From the NCBI GenBank assembly GCA_007136425.1, contig SLGY01000067.1, positions 1-38,779 on the forward strand: DNA of 38,779 bases, given 5' to 3'. A program made the translations under genes and the position numbers. The notes beneath the pieces are model-generated. The model was not told the DNA's origin, did no database searches, and was given only the letters and a program-made list of their open reading frames with translations. Shown here in pieces: positions 14,916 to 23,277 of the stretch; positions within the stretch are counted from its first letter, which is position 1, and each line of letters starts with the position of its first letter. The DNA comes from Kiritimatiellia bacterium (GTDB taxonomy: Bacteria > Verrucomicrobiota > Kiritimatiellia > SLAD01).

Positions 14916-17135
14916 TTAACCGTTCGCCAGCCGTTCGCGCAGTAGTGTGATGCGGCGGCCGGACTCGGCGTTTCGGACGGCGATGGATACGGCTTTGGGC
15001 ATGCCCAGCAGAATCACCATCTGTTTCCCGCGCGTGATGGCCGTGTACAGGAGGTTCCGTTGCAGTAACATATAATGCTGCGTGTGAATCGGGACCACGA
15101 CGTACGGATACTCGCTGCCCTGGCTCTTGTGCACGGTGATGGCATAGGACAAGGCCAGTTCGTCGAGTTCCTGAAAATCGTATTCGGCCGAACGATGCTC
15201 GAAACGGACGCGCAACATGCGGTCCTCCGGGTCGATGGCGGTGATGCGCCCGATATCGCCGTTGAACACGTCCTTTTGATAGTCGTTGACCATCTGCATG
15301 ACCTTGTCCCCGATTCGGAACTTGTAGCCGAACCGCTCGATATAGTCGCCGCGCGGGTTGAGCGCCTCTTGCAGGGCCTGATTCAATGCGCGCGCGCCCA
15401 GGGCGCCCCGTTGCATGGGGGTGATGACCTGGATCTGTTCAACAGGATCAAGTCCGAACCGGCGCGGCAACGATTCCTTTACCGTGCGCACCAGACGCGC
15501 GGCGGCCGCTTCCGGTTCCTCCTCATGGATGAAATGAAAATCACTGGCGCGCCGCTCCTCGGATTCCTTCCCCGGGGCGAGCGGTAATTCGCCCCGGTTG
15601 ACCCGGTGCGCGTTGGTGATAATCGCGCTAGCGGCCGCTTGTCGAAAGACCTCGGTCAGGCGACAGACGCCGAACCGGTCCGATTCGATGAGATCCCGCA
15701 ACACTGTGCCGGGGCCGACGGAGGGCAGCTGATCAATGTCGCCCACCCAGATCACCGCGGCACGCGCCGGTATTGCGCGGATCAGTTGGTAGGCCAGGCT
15801 GATATCGATCATGCTGGCTTCGTCGATAACGAACACATCGCCGGCAAGTTTGCGGTCGCGATGATGTTTGAATTGGCCGGTGGCCGGATCGAATTCCAGC
15901 AGGCGATGAATGGTCTTTGCGGTCAGGCCCGTCGTCTCGCTCATCCGTTTTGCCGCCCGCCCCGTCGGAGCGCAGAGGGACACCTTCAATTTCTTGGCGC
16001 GAAAGATCTTCAGAATGGAATTCACAATTGTGGTCTTGCCTACGCCGGGACCGCCGGTAATGACCATCACCTTGCTGCGCACCGCCTGCCTGATGGCGTC
16101 TTGTTGTGAAGGCGCGAGGTCGAGGCGCACCTGTTGTTGCACCCATTCAATGGCCTTTTCCACGTCAATGGGCGGGCAGGGATGCGGGCCCCGGGCGAGG
16201 TTGTTCAGGTCTTCCGCAAAACCGGTTTCCGCCTGATGCAGGGCACGCAGATACAACAGCGTTTCCCCGTTACGGTCACGATCCGTAATCACGCGCTTTT
16301 CCGCGATGTCGTGATCGATGGCCGCCTCGACCGTTTCAACGGGGATATCCAGCATCTTGACCGTTTCCTCCGTCAACGCTTCCCGCGGATATGCGCAATG
16401 CCCGTCCTGGGTCAGCTCCTGCAGCACGTGTTCGACGCCGGCGCGCGCCCGCAGATCGGAATCATGCGCGATCCCCATACGTTGCGCGATCTGATCGGCC
16501 GTCTGGAAACCGATCCCGCGGATGTCGCGCGCCAGACAGTAGGGATCGGACATCACTCGTTCGATTGCCTGCTCGCCGTAGGTCTTGTAGATGCGAAACG
16601 CGCGCGCGGTGCTGACGCCGTGGCTCAGTAGAAAGGTCATAATCTCGCGCACCACCTTGTGTTCCGCCCACGCCTCCTTGATCGCCGTCCGCCGCGTCGG
16701 CCCGATGCCTTCTACCTTCAAAAGGAGTGCGGAGCGGTTGTCGATGACGTTAAAGACCTCTTTTCCGAAAGCCTTTACAAGCTTCTCCGCATACACGGGG
16801 CCGATGCCCTTGATCAAGCCGGAACCCAGATACTTTTCAATGCCCTCCAGCGTGTCGGGATGCGTTGTGCGCAGGTGGTCGGCTTTGAATTGTTGCCCGT
16901 GCTTGGGATCGATGTGCCAGCGTCCCTCCGCTTCCAGCCATTCGCCTACGGAAATGTTCGGAATGGTTCCGACCACGGCCACGAGGTCGCGCCGCCCGCG
17001 CACTTTGACTTTCAATACCGCAAATCCCGTTTCTTCGCTGTGGAACGTGACCCGCTCAATCGAACCGGTGAGGCGTTCCGGTCCGGGCCCGGCGCTTGAC
17101 GCGTCGGCGGTCGTCTTCTTCTTCGGATAGGGCAT
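14916..17135 (-). CDS. recD2: RecD2-type ATP-dependent DNA helicase
   Basis: About 739 residues. An N-terminal OB-like region (~20-90) and helix-hairpin-helix motifs (SGLIKGIGPVYAEKL, VEGIGPTRRTAI, IRGIGFQTADQIAQ between ~105 and 220) precede the SF1B helicase core with Walker A GGPGVGKTT (~361-369), DEAS (438-441) and the C-terminal SYAITVHKSQGSEYP motif. This layout is RecD2, the 5'-3' helicase found in bacteria without RecBC, not the RecD subunit. I prefer the ATG at 17135 (MPYPKKK); an in-frame ATG at 17159 is possible and neither has a strong Shine-Dalgarno. It is convergent with the ATPase gene and divergent from the GxxExxY gene. Confidence 0.93.
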   Translation of the reverse strand: MPYPKKKTTADASSAGPGPERLTGSIERVTFHSEETGFAVLKVKVRGRRDLVAVVGTIPNISVGEWLEAEGRWHIDPKHGQQFKADHLRTTHPDTLEGIEKYLGSGLIKGIGPVYAEKLVKAFGKEVFNVIDNRSALLLKVEGIGPTRRTAIKEAWAEHKVVREIMTFLLSHGVSTARAFRIYKTYGEQAIERVMSDPYCLARDIRGIGFQTADQIAQRMGIAHDSDLRARAGVEHVLQELTQDGHCAYPREALTEETVKMLDIPVETVEAAIDHDIAEKRVITDRDRNGETLLYLRALHQAETGFAEDLNNLARGPHPCPPIDVEKAIEWVQQQVRLDLAPSQQDAIRQAVRSKVMVITGGPGVGKTTIVNSILKIFRAKKLKVSLCAPTGRAAKRMSETTGLTAKTIHRLLEFDPATGQFKHHRDRKLAGDVFVIDEASMIDISLAYQLIRAIPARAAVIWVGDIDQLPSVGPGTVLRDLIESDRFGVCRLTEVFRQAAASAIITNAHRVNRGELPLAPGKESEERRASDFHFIHEEEPEAAAARLVRTVKESLPRRFGLDPVEQIQVITPMQRGALGARALNQALQEALNPRGDYIERFGYKFRIGDKVMQMVNDYQKDVFNGDIGRITAIDPEDRMLRVRFEHRSAEYDFQELDELALSYAITVHKSQGSEYPYVVVPIHTQHYMLLQRNLLYTAITRGKQMVILLGMPKAVSIAVRNAESGRRITLLRERLANG

Positions 17136-17248
17136 GCCCGCATGGTATCCCCGCCACATTGAAAAGCAATCGAATGTTAAGCGTTGTTGGCGAACCCGAG
17201 GTGTGACAGAATCGTTTACAGCAGAATCATGGGGATGGGGAGGTTGGA

Positions 17249-18049
17249 ATGCCGGTCGATTGTGCCATCGAGATTGATGCCCTTGATCAGGAGCGGTTTC
17301 ACGCGGTCGACAAGCAGGTCATGGGGCACGCTTTCGCCATCCACAACACGCTTGGACGCTTCTGTGACGAACGTATTTATCAGGAAGAATTGGCAAGGCG
17401 GTGTCGGAAGTCCGGTTTGGATGTTCTAAGGGAGGTGCTGCTTCGTGTATCCCACATGGACTTTGCCAAGTCGTATTACATCGATATGATCCTTGAACGT
17501 GGTGCGGCATATGAATTGAAAACCGTCGAAGCCCTAAGTGGCGGGCATCAAAGACAACTTATCAACTACTTGCTCTTGGCCGGAATGCATCACGGGAAAC
17601 TCATAAACCTTAGACCGGCATCAGTTGAATCTCGATTTGTGTCAACGCAGCTTCGCCCGTCCGATCGCGCTCATGTCATCTTTGACGACCGGGAATGGGT
17701 GAGCGTGGATAGAGGGAGTGAACGTCTACGAGATATTCTCAGCGAGTTGTTCGTTGAGTGGGGCGCCTTTCTGGATGTGAATCTGTACCGTGAGGCAATC
17801 GTTCATTTTATGGGTGGCCAGGATGCCGTGATCCGGTTGGTCCCGATTGAGGTGGTTGGGCGCGTGGTTGGATCACAGAAAATGTGTTTGCTCGGCCCGG
17901 ACGCGGCTTGGCATATCTCTGCGCTTCGCAAACACGCGCAATCCTACGAAACGCACATGAGACGCTTGCTGAAACACTCTCCCTTGAACCGGCTACAGTG
18001 GATTAACTTGGACCAACGCAAAGTTTTGTTAAAGACGCTCGAAAAATGA
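17249..18049 (+). CDS. GxxExxY family protein with a C-terminal extension
   Basis: A 266-residue protein. The first ~125 residues match the GxxExxY/PDDEXK_3 family: AFAIHNTLGRFCDERIYQEE, then the nuclease-like core IDMILERGAAYELKTVEAL and QRQLINYLLLAGMHHGKLIN. ELK supplies the E-x-K of a PD-(D/E)XK active site. Residues ~130-266 are a further domain I do not recognise, ending in a basic stretch; ordinary GxxExxY proteins stop near 130. The start is supported by GGGGAGG just upstream. Members are common in PVC and related bacteria but their role is unproven. Confidence 0.75.
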   Translation: MPVDCAIEIDALDQERFHAVDKQVMGHAFAIHNTLGRFCDERIYQEELARRCRKSGLDVLREVLLRVSHMDFAKSYYIDMILERGAAYELKTVEALSGGHQRQLINYLLLAGMHHGKLINLRPASVESRFVSTQLRPSDRAHVIFDDREWVSVDRGSERLRDILSELFVEWGAFLDVNLYREAIVHFMGGQDAVIRLVPIEVVGRVVGSQKMCLLGPDAAWHISALRKHAQSYETHMRRLLKHSPLNRLQWINLDQRKVLLKTLEK

Positions 18050-18160
18050 TTTTGCCAGTTGCCGGTTATTTCTGGGTGAGCTTGCAAAATGATTCTGCTG
18101 TACATGATTTTGTCGCCTTCCGCTTGCCAAGGGGATACCGAATTCGCAGTATGTCGCTTG

Positions 18161-18919
18161 ATGAAACATGCCTTAGCCAGAATCCTTCAGGTTTGTGTGC
18201 TGGCCGGAATGGTTTTGCTGAGTTCCGGTTGCGTATATTGGCGGTTGAATCAGTTCCGCAACCAGTTGTCGGCCTTTCCCGATTATTATCGGATCGAGGA
18301 GCGCGAGCTGCCCACCATCGTGGCCATGAAGCCCGTTCTGCAGCCGGACGACCTCGGTTGGCTCAGCGGCTTGCCGGCGTCCGAGACGGTGCAGCGCGAC
18401 GGGAACACCCTGGAACGGTATCACTTTGTTAAACAGTATGCGGGTCCGGACGAGGATGAAGAAGGCGCGTACGACATCGTGCTTCTTGCCCACTTTAACG
18501 AAGACGGGCGCCTGCACGAGTATCAGGCGCCGGCTCGCTTCGCGCCGCTGTTAACGGAAGAGAACTTCGAGGAAGTGTTCCGTCCCATGAAAGACGGGCA
18601 CGTGGAACGTTTGCAGCAGGCCACCGGTTGGGTGTGGGAAGAGCATAAAGTCAATATCCCCGTTCGGGAAGCCGTGCGTGATTTTCTGGGCGCGCCGTAT
18701 GAGGTGGAAGAGCGGGGAGAAGGCTTGACCTACACCTATGTCTACCAATTGCAGGGCAACGACGAGCGTTGGAATCCGACCGGCTGGGATATGTACGCGC
18801 GTTTTGTTTTCGAGCCGGAAGAGGAACGGGTCGTGCACACGGAATCCTACATGGGCCGGTTGCAGGTGATCGTTGACTTACGCGCGCGGGAGAATCTGGT
18901 CGAGATCAAGCGATTATAG
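18161..18919 (+). CDS. Predicted lipoprotein of unknown function
   Basis: A 252-residue protein starting MKHALARILQVCVLAGMVLL and followed by the lipobox LSSGC, so it should be lipidated and anchored at the outer face of a membrane. The mature part is acidic and has no motif I recognise; late segments such as GAPYEVEERGEGLTYTYVY and MYARFVFEPEEERV look like a small beta-rich domain of the SmpA/OmlA outer-membrane assembly type, which is only a suggestion. The open frame reaches back to 18089, but the ATG at 18161 places the signal peptide at the N-terminus. It ends 6 bp inside the convergent AEC transporter gene. Confidence 0.7.
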   Translation: MKHALARILQVCVLAGMVLLSSGCVYWRLNQFRNQLSAFPDYYRIEERELPTIVAMKPVLQPDDLGWLSGLPASETVQRDGNTLERYHFVKQYAGPDEDEEGAYDIVLLAHFNEDGRLHEYQAPARFAPLLTEENFEEVFRPMKDGHVERLQQATGWVWEEHKVNIPVREAVRDFLGAPYEVEERGEGLTYTYVYQLQGNDERWNPTGWDMYARFVFEPEEERVVHTESYMGRLQVIVDLRARENLVEIKRL

Positions 18920-19855
18920 GACGATGGCCAGAAACGTCGGCACGGTGATCACCGCCCAGAGGTTCGTCAACAGCAGGCCGCCCGCGATAAATTCACTGTC
19001 CCCTCCATAACGTTCACTGAATATAACGCTGACCATCGCGGAGGGCATGACGGCTACGATGGAAAGAATGCCGCGGGTCATCGGGTCCAGCGGCAGCCAG
19101 AAAAGCAGCGGCAACAGGATGAGCGGGACGATGACCAGGCGGATGGCGCTTACCAGCCAGATTCGCCAGCCGCGGATGGTCCGCATTTCCAGCACGGCAA
19201 AGCGGCTGCCCGCCACGATAACGGATATGGCGACCGTGCCTTGTCCCAGCATTTGTGCGACGAAGATCAACGACTCGGCCAGCGGAGCCGCTATCCCGCG
19301 TAGCTCGATGGCAAAAGTGTCCCGGACAAGGACAAGGGCCAGGCTACCGAAGAGGACTATAAAGGGCGGGCTCATCATCTGCCGGATCCGCATCCCGAGC
19401 GAGGCGTCTTTACCGGTGAATAGAAAGACGCCGAGGGTCCATAAGATGATCTCATAACCGACCGACGAATAGACCAGCAGCGCCACACCGCGTTCGCCGT
19501 AAAGGAACAGCACGAGCGGGAGGGGCAGGAATAGATAATTGTTCATCAGGCAATGAAAAAGAAATGCGCGCGCCGTTTGCGGCGGCACACACCCGAGGAA
19601 CCGTACCGCGATCAACCCCAGGCCGAATCCCACCAGCGCGATGACCATCACCAGTAGGGGTAACAGAGCGTTGGCGATTAGGTCGTCCGCCGAGAGTTGA
19701 ATAATGGATACAAAAATCAGAGCGGGATAGATCAGGTCCGTGGCCAGATGCGCGAGTTCTCCGGTCCCCTGGGCGGAGACCATGCGACGCTTGCGGGCAA
19801 AGAAGCCGCAGGCGATCAGGCCGAAAACACAAACGATCTGTAAAGCAAAGGTCAT
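18914..19855 (-). CDS. AEC (auxin efflux carrier) family transporter
   Basis: A 313-residue membrane protein with about ten hydrophobic helices in two halves, starting MTFALQIVCVFGLIACGFFA, the standard N-terminus of bacterial AEC permeases. The conserved N-rich segment in the middle (FHCLMNNYLFLPLPL) and the later VIVAGSRFA and AVMPSAMVSVIFSERYGGD stretches fit the family. AEC members export small organic anions; the substrate is unknown. The open frame continues another 184 codons upstream to 20407, but that part translates a palindrome array and antisense of top6B, so it is not real. It is divergent from the topoisomerase VI genes. Confidence 0.85.
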   Translation of the reverse strand: MTFALQIVCVFGLIACGFFARKRRMVSAQGTGELAHLATDLIYPALIFVSIIQLSADDLIANALLPLLVMVIALVGFGLGLIAVRFLGCVPPQTARAFLFHCLMNNYLFLPLPLVLFLYGERGVALLVYSSVGYEIILWTLGVFLFTGKDASLGMRIRQMMSPPFIVLFGSLALVLVRDTFAIELRGIAAPLAESLIFVAQMLGQGTVAISVIVAGSRFAVLEMRTIRGWRIWLVSAIRLVIVPLILLPLLFWLPLDPMTRGILSIVAVMPSAMVSVIFSERYGGDSEFIAGGLLLTNLWAVITVPTFLAIVL

Positions 19856-19887
19856 GATATCCCGATTCTGGAAAAGGTCGCGCCCGT

Positions 19888-20033
19888 TTTTCCAACGATT
19901 GGAAAACTTGGATCGCGCAGTTTCCAACGATTGGAAAAACCGCCCGTTCGGGCTTCCAACGATTGGAAAAGCAGGGTCCAAACGCTTCCAACGATTGGGA
20001 AAAGAGGGTACCGCAGTTTCCAACGATTGGAAA
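19888..20033. repeat. Five palindromes (TTCCAACGATTGGAA) at exact 32-bp spacing
   Basis: Five copies of TTCCAACGATTGGAAA-like palindromes (arms TTTCCAA/TTGGAAA around CGA) are centred at 19897, 19929, 19961, 19993 and 20025, exactly 32 bp apart each time. The 14-15 bp between copies differ from one another. The fourth copy has one extra G in its right arm. A half-like copy (CGATTCTGGAAAA) lies near 19863-19875. The array fills the space between the divergent AEC transporter and top6B genes. Because 32 is not a multiple of three, its minus-strand translation rotates through FSNRWK, FPIVG and FQSLE. Confidence 0.92.
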
Positions 20034-20132
20034 GCGCCGCTTCCGATCGTTGTCCCCTGTGTTCGCGTAATTGCATTCTTGCGCCGCGCCGGGCTGCTCG
20101 GTAGTCTAACGGGCTTTTGAATTGAGGAGTGT

Positions 20133-21818
20133 ATGGCAACGAAAAAGAAGACGGCGCGCGCGGAAACAGCGGAAAGCATGGGCGCGCGACAGCGTGAGAT
20201 ATCGGTATCGGAATTCTTCCTGAAAAACAGGCACCTGCTGGGTTTTGACAGTCCGCGGAAAGCCTTGCTTACGGCGGTGAAGGAGGCGGTGGACAATTCG
20301 CTGGACGCCTGCGAAGAGGGCGGGGTCCTGCCGGAAATCAGTGTGGAAATCGAGCAGGTTGCCGAAAGCCGGTTCCGCTTGCATGTTACGGACAACGGAC
20401 CGGGCATCGTGCGAAGTCAAGTGCCCAAGATTTTCGCGAAACTGTTGTATGGGTCGAAGTTTCATCGCTTGCGGATGTCGCGCGGGCAACAGGGGATCGG
20501 TATCAGCGCGGCGGGCATGTACGGGCAATTGACGACCGGCCGGGCGACGCGTATTTGGTCGAAGACAAAGAAGCAGAAGCATGCGCATTGCATTGCGGTG
20601 CAAATCGAGACCAAGGCCAATAAACCGGTGATCTTGGAGGATGTGGAGGTGTCCTGGTTGCCGTCCTTTTATCAGGACGATCCCCACGCGGAACCGACGA
20701 CCTGGTCACACGGGACCTGTGTTTCCATCGAGATGGAGGCGGCCTATGTGCGGGGCCGTTTGTCGGTGGACGAGTTTCTCAAGCAGTGCGCGATTGTGAA
20801 TCCCCACCTGCAACTGCATTATCGCGTGCGGTTGCTCAGGAAGAGCAATGAAAAGAACGGCCAGACGGAACTGATCGAGCAGGAGGAGCCGTGGACGACG
20901 TATGAGCGGGTGATCAAGAAGCTGCCGCCGCCCGGACGCGAGATCAAGCCGCATCCGCACGGGGTCGAGTTGGGCGTTCTGATCCAGATGCTGAAGGATT
21001 CGCCTTCCCGCACGTTGAAGTCTTCGTTGACCCAGGATTTCTCGCGGGTAAGCGATAAGGCGGCGCATTATATTTGTGAGACGGCCGGGCTGAATCCGCG
21101 CGCAAACCCCACACGCATCGCTCACCAACAGAGCGAGGCGTTATTCAAGGCCATCAACAGCGTCAAGTTGATGCGGCCGCCGACGGATTGTCTTTCGCCG
21201 ATCGGCGAAGAGCAGATCATTGCCGGTCTAAAAAAGGAGATCCAAGCCGACTTCTATACGGCCGTGACGCGCGGACCGACGGTATATCGGGGCAACCCGT
21301 TTCAGGTCGAAGTGGGGTTGGCGTATGCCAAGCCCGGCGAAAACGATGACTTATCCGGCGACGACCCGATCCGGGTCATGCGTTTCGCCAATCGTGTGCC
21401 GCTGTTGTACATGGCCGGCGGTTGCGCCATTACGCGGGCGGTGGGCGGCGTGAACTGGAAGTCGTACGGCTTGGCACAGCCCAAGGGGGCGCTGCCCTTG
21501 GGGCCGATGGTGATCATGGCGCATATGGCCAGTGTGTGGGTGCCGTTTACCAGTGAGAGCAAGGAGGCGATCGCGCATTATCAGGAGATCGTGCGCGAAT
21601 TGACGTTCGCCTTGCAGGAGTGCGGGCGCCGGCTTTCCGTCTATTTGAACAAGCGCAAGCGGGCGGCGGAAGCTGAGCGGAAACGCGGGTACATCGAAAA
21701 GTATATCCCGCACCTGGCGTTGGGCTTGAAGGACGTGTTGGATTTCAGCGAAAAGGAAAAAGAGCGCGTGGAACGCGATCTGAAGAAGATGCTCGAGCGC
21801 ACGCATCTGGAAGTGTGA
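20133..21818 (+). CDS. top6B: DNA topoisomerase VI subunit B
   Basis: A 561-residue ATPase subunit of a type IIB topoisomerase, the length of archaeal Top6B. The GHKL fold shows E51 and N55 (KEAVDNSLDA), DNGPGI (87-92) and GQQGIGISAAGMYGQ (118-132). H2TH and transducer domains follow, with LMRPPTDCLSPIGEE (346-360), RFANRVPLLY (417-426), WKSY (442-445) and the switch lysine K477 in SESKEAI. The subunit dimerises on ATP binding and drives strand passage through the break made by subunit A. GAGGAG precedes the ATG. top6A follows after 115 bp. Bacteria rarely carry this enzyme, so horizontal transfer is likely. A palindrome array precedes it. Confidence 0.93.
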   Translation: MATKKKTARAETAESMGARQREISVSEFFLKNRHLLGFDSPRKALLTAVKEAVDNSLDACEEGGVLPEISVEIEQVAESRFRLHVTDNGPGIVRSQVPKIFAKLLYGSKFHRLRMSRGQQGIGISAAGMYGQLTTGRATRIWSKTKKQKHAHCIAVQIETKANKPVILEDVEVSWLPSFYQDDPHAEPTTWSHGTCVSIEMEAAYVRGRLSVDEFLKQCAIVNPHLQLHYRVRLLRKSNEKNGQTELIEQEEPWTTYERVIKKLPPPGREIKPHPHGVELGVLIQMLKDSPSRTLKSSLTQDFSRVSDKAAHYICETAGLNPRANPTRIAHQQSEALFKAINSVKLMRPPTDCLSPIGEEQIIAGLKKEIQADFYTAVTRGPTVYRGNPFQVEVGLAYAKPGENDDLSGDDPIRVMRFANRVPLLYMAGGCAITRAVGGVNWKSYGLAQPKGALPLGPMVIMAHMASVWVPFTSESKEAIAHYQEIVRELTFALQECGRRLSVYLNKRKRAAEAERKRGYIEKYIPHLALGLKDVLDFSEKEKERVERDLKKMLERTHLEV

Positions 21819-21933
21819 GCCGAGAAGAAGAGAACGCAAAGTCGCGGAGACGCAAAGGCGCAAAAAGGGAGTTGGGTCTGGGAAGACTTGCCTGCTGAAG
21901 TATGCTTTGTGTTGAAATAAAGGAAGATCAAAA

Positions 21934-23064
21934 ATGGCCAGAAAATCGGTAAAGGGTCCGGAGGTGATATCCAAGAAGGATGCGTCGAAGAAGATCGTCG
22001 GCGTGGCGGGCCGCATCCATCAGGACATCACGAAGAAAAAGAAGAAGCCGGAGATGCGTTTCCCGATCCGTTCGTTGGCGAACGTGAAGTATGATGTGAA
22101 GCGCGGACATTTTGAGATTTTGGGGAAGGAATCGACACGGACCTTATCCTATAACACGGTCAAGGCGTTTGCGCAATCGATGCGGCTGTTGGCGACGACG
22201 AAGAATGACCTGCTGGACCGGGACGACATTGCGGGTAAGCGCGAGGTGTATTACAACAGCAAGAGCTGGGGGGAGTGCCGCTTCGAGGAACAGCCGGAAA
22301 GCGATAGTTTGCTGGACGATATCGAGGCCATGTTGGCCGTGAACCGTGAGCAGCTCGGCTATATTCCCGAGGAACGCGGGGGGGATGTCTGCGGACCGCT
22401 GGTGGTCATCGACAAGGATCCTGTGAGCGGTAAAGATATCAAGATCGATTGCGCCAAGCTGGGATCGGGGGCTTGGAGCGTGCCTTCGCGGGTGGAGCAT
22501 CTTCGTTTCCAGTCGAAGGCCAAGTTTGTGTTGGCGGTTGAAACGTCATCGCTCTTTCAGCGGCTGGTACATCATCGGTACTTCGAGAAGGCGAACTGCA
22601 TACTCGTTTCGATGAGTGGGGTGCCGACGCGCGCGTGTCGGCGGTTCATCCGGCGTGTGGCGGACGACTTGAAAATGCCGGTCCTGGCGTTTACCGACGG
22701 CGATCCGTACGGGTACTGCAACATCTATCGAACGCTCAAGGTCGGTTCCGGGCAGGCGGCGCATATCAACCGCTATTTCTGTGTGCCGTCCGTACAATTT
22801 CTTGGTGTCACGCCCCAGGACATTGTGGATTACAAATTGGAAGACACGACGCATCCGCTTGAGGATGTGGACATCAAACGTGCGAAAGACGCGCTGAAAA
22901 ACGATCCGTTCATCAAGCATCACAAGGAATGGCAGAAGGCGTTGAACCAGATGTTGAAAATGGGCGTGCGCATTGAGCAACAGGCCTTCGCCAAGTACGG
23001 ACTGAACTTTGTTCTCGACACGTATTTGCCCGAGAAGCTTCGAAAGAAGGATTTCCTGCCCTAA
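21934..23064 (+). CDS. top6A: DNA topoisomerase VI subunit A (Spo11 homologue)
   Basis: A 376-residue DNA-cleaving subunit. The winged-helix part carries the active-site tyrosine pair in GKREVYYNSK (Y106-Y107; the second is the usual nucleophile). The Toprim domain has E203 in AVETSSLFQRL and D255/D257 in FTDGDPYG for magnesium. With subunit B it makes two-base-staggered double-strand breaks to relax or decatenate DNA. The N-terminal ~40 residues are lysine-rich and not part of the core. All catalytic residues are present, so the pair should be active. The next gene is the palindrome-flanked PaaX-like regulator. Confidence 0.93.
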   Translation: MARKSVKGPEVISKKDASKKIVGVAGRIHQDITKKKKKPEMRFPIRSLANVKYDVKRGHFEILGKESTRTLSYNTVKAFAQSMRLLATTKNDLLDRDDIAGKREVYYNSKSWGECRFEEQPESDSLLDDIEAMLAVNREQLGYIPEERGGDVCGPLVVIDKDPVSGKDIKIDCAKLGSGAWSVPSRVEHLRFQSKAKFVLAVETSSLFQRLVHHRYFEKANCILVSMSGVPTRACRRFIRRVADDLKMPVLAFTDGDPYGYCNIYRTLKVGSGQAAHINRYFCVPSVQFLGVTPQDIVDYKLEDTTHPLEDVDIKRAKDALKNDPFIKHHKEWQKALNQMLKMGVRIEQQAFAKYGLNFVLDTYLPEKLRKKDFLP

Positions 23065-23228
23065 GCGGGACTTGCGTTCCGGCGTCGATCATATGTCCGG
23101 CGGCGGAAGGTCGTATCGGGGCATGAGCATTGTCCGGAAGGCGACCTCACTCTGCGGATCCGCCCGCACGACTCAACAGCCCGCTTGCGTTCTCATCCCC
23201 GCCTCCTCGCCCAAAACCTGTCGCCAAC

Positions 23229-23270
23229 ATCTGTCATTTAATTTGACGATCGTCAAAATAAATGACAGAT
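23229..23270. repeat. 42-bp palindrome upstream of the PaaX-like gene
   Basis: Centred between 23249 and 23250 (GACGA|TCGTC), with 21-bp arms that differ at one paired position. It reads CTGTCATTTA then ATTTGAC on the left, with the inverse on the right. It ends 7 bp before the ATG at 23278, where a Shine-Dalgarno and core promoter would lie. A nearly identical palindrome occurs at 24202-24247. An autoregulatory operator or an element end are the leading readings. Confidence 0.9.
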
Positions 23271-23277
23271 AGACGGC

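Noticed and set aside
19888-20033. CRISPR array
   Set aside because: Period is only 32 bp with 17-18 bp palindromic repeats and 14-15 bp spacers; CRISPR periods are about 60 bp or more, and no cas operon is present. The PaaX-like protein has a Cas2-type fold but belongs to a regulator family.
19856-20407. 184-residue N-terminal extension of the AEC transporter
   Set aside because: It translates the palindrome array in rotating frames (FSNRWK, FPIVG, FQSLE) and antisense of top6B; the family start is at 19855.
21830-21870. CGCAAAG-rich stretch between top6B and top6A as a repeat array
   Set aside because: A few imperfect GCAAAG units in ~40 bp; too short and irregular to call, though similar runs are common in intergenic DNA.
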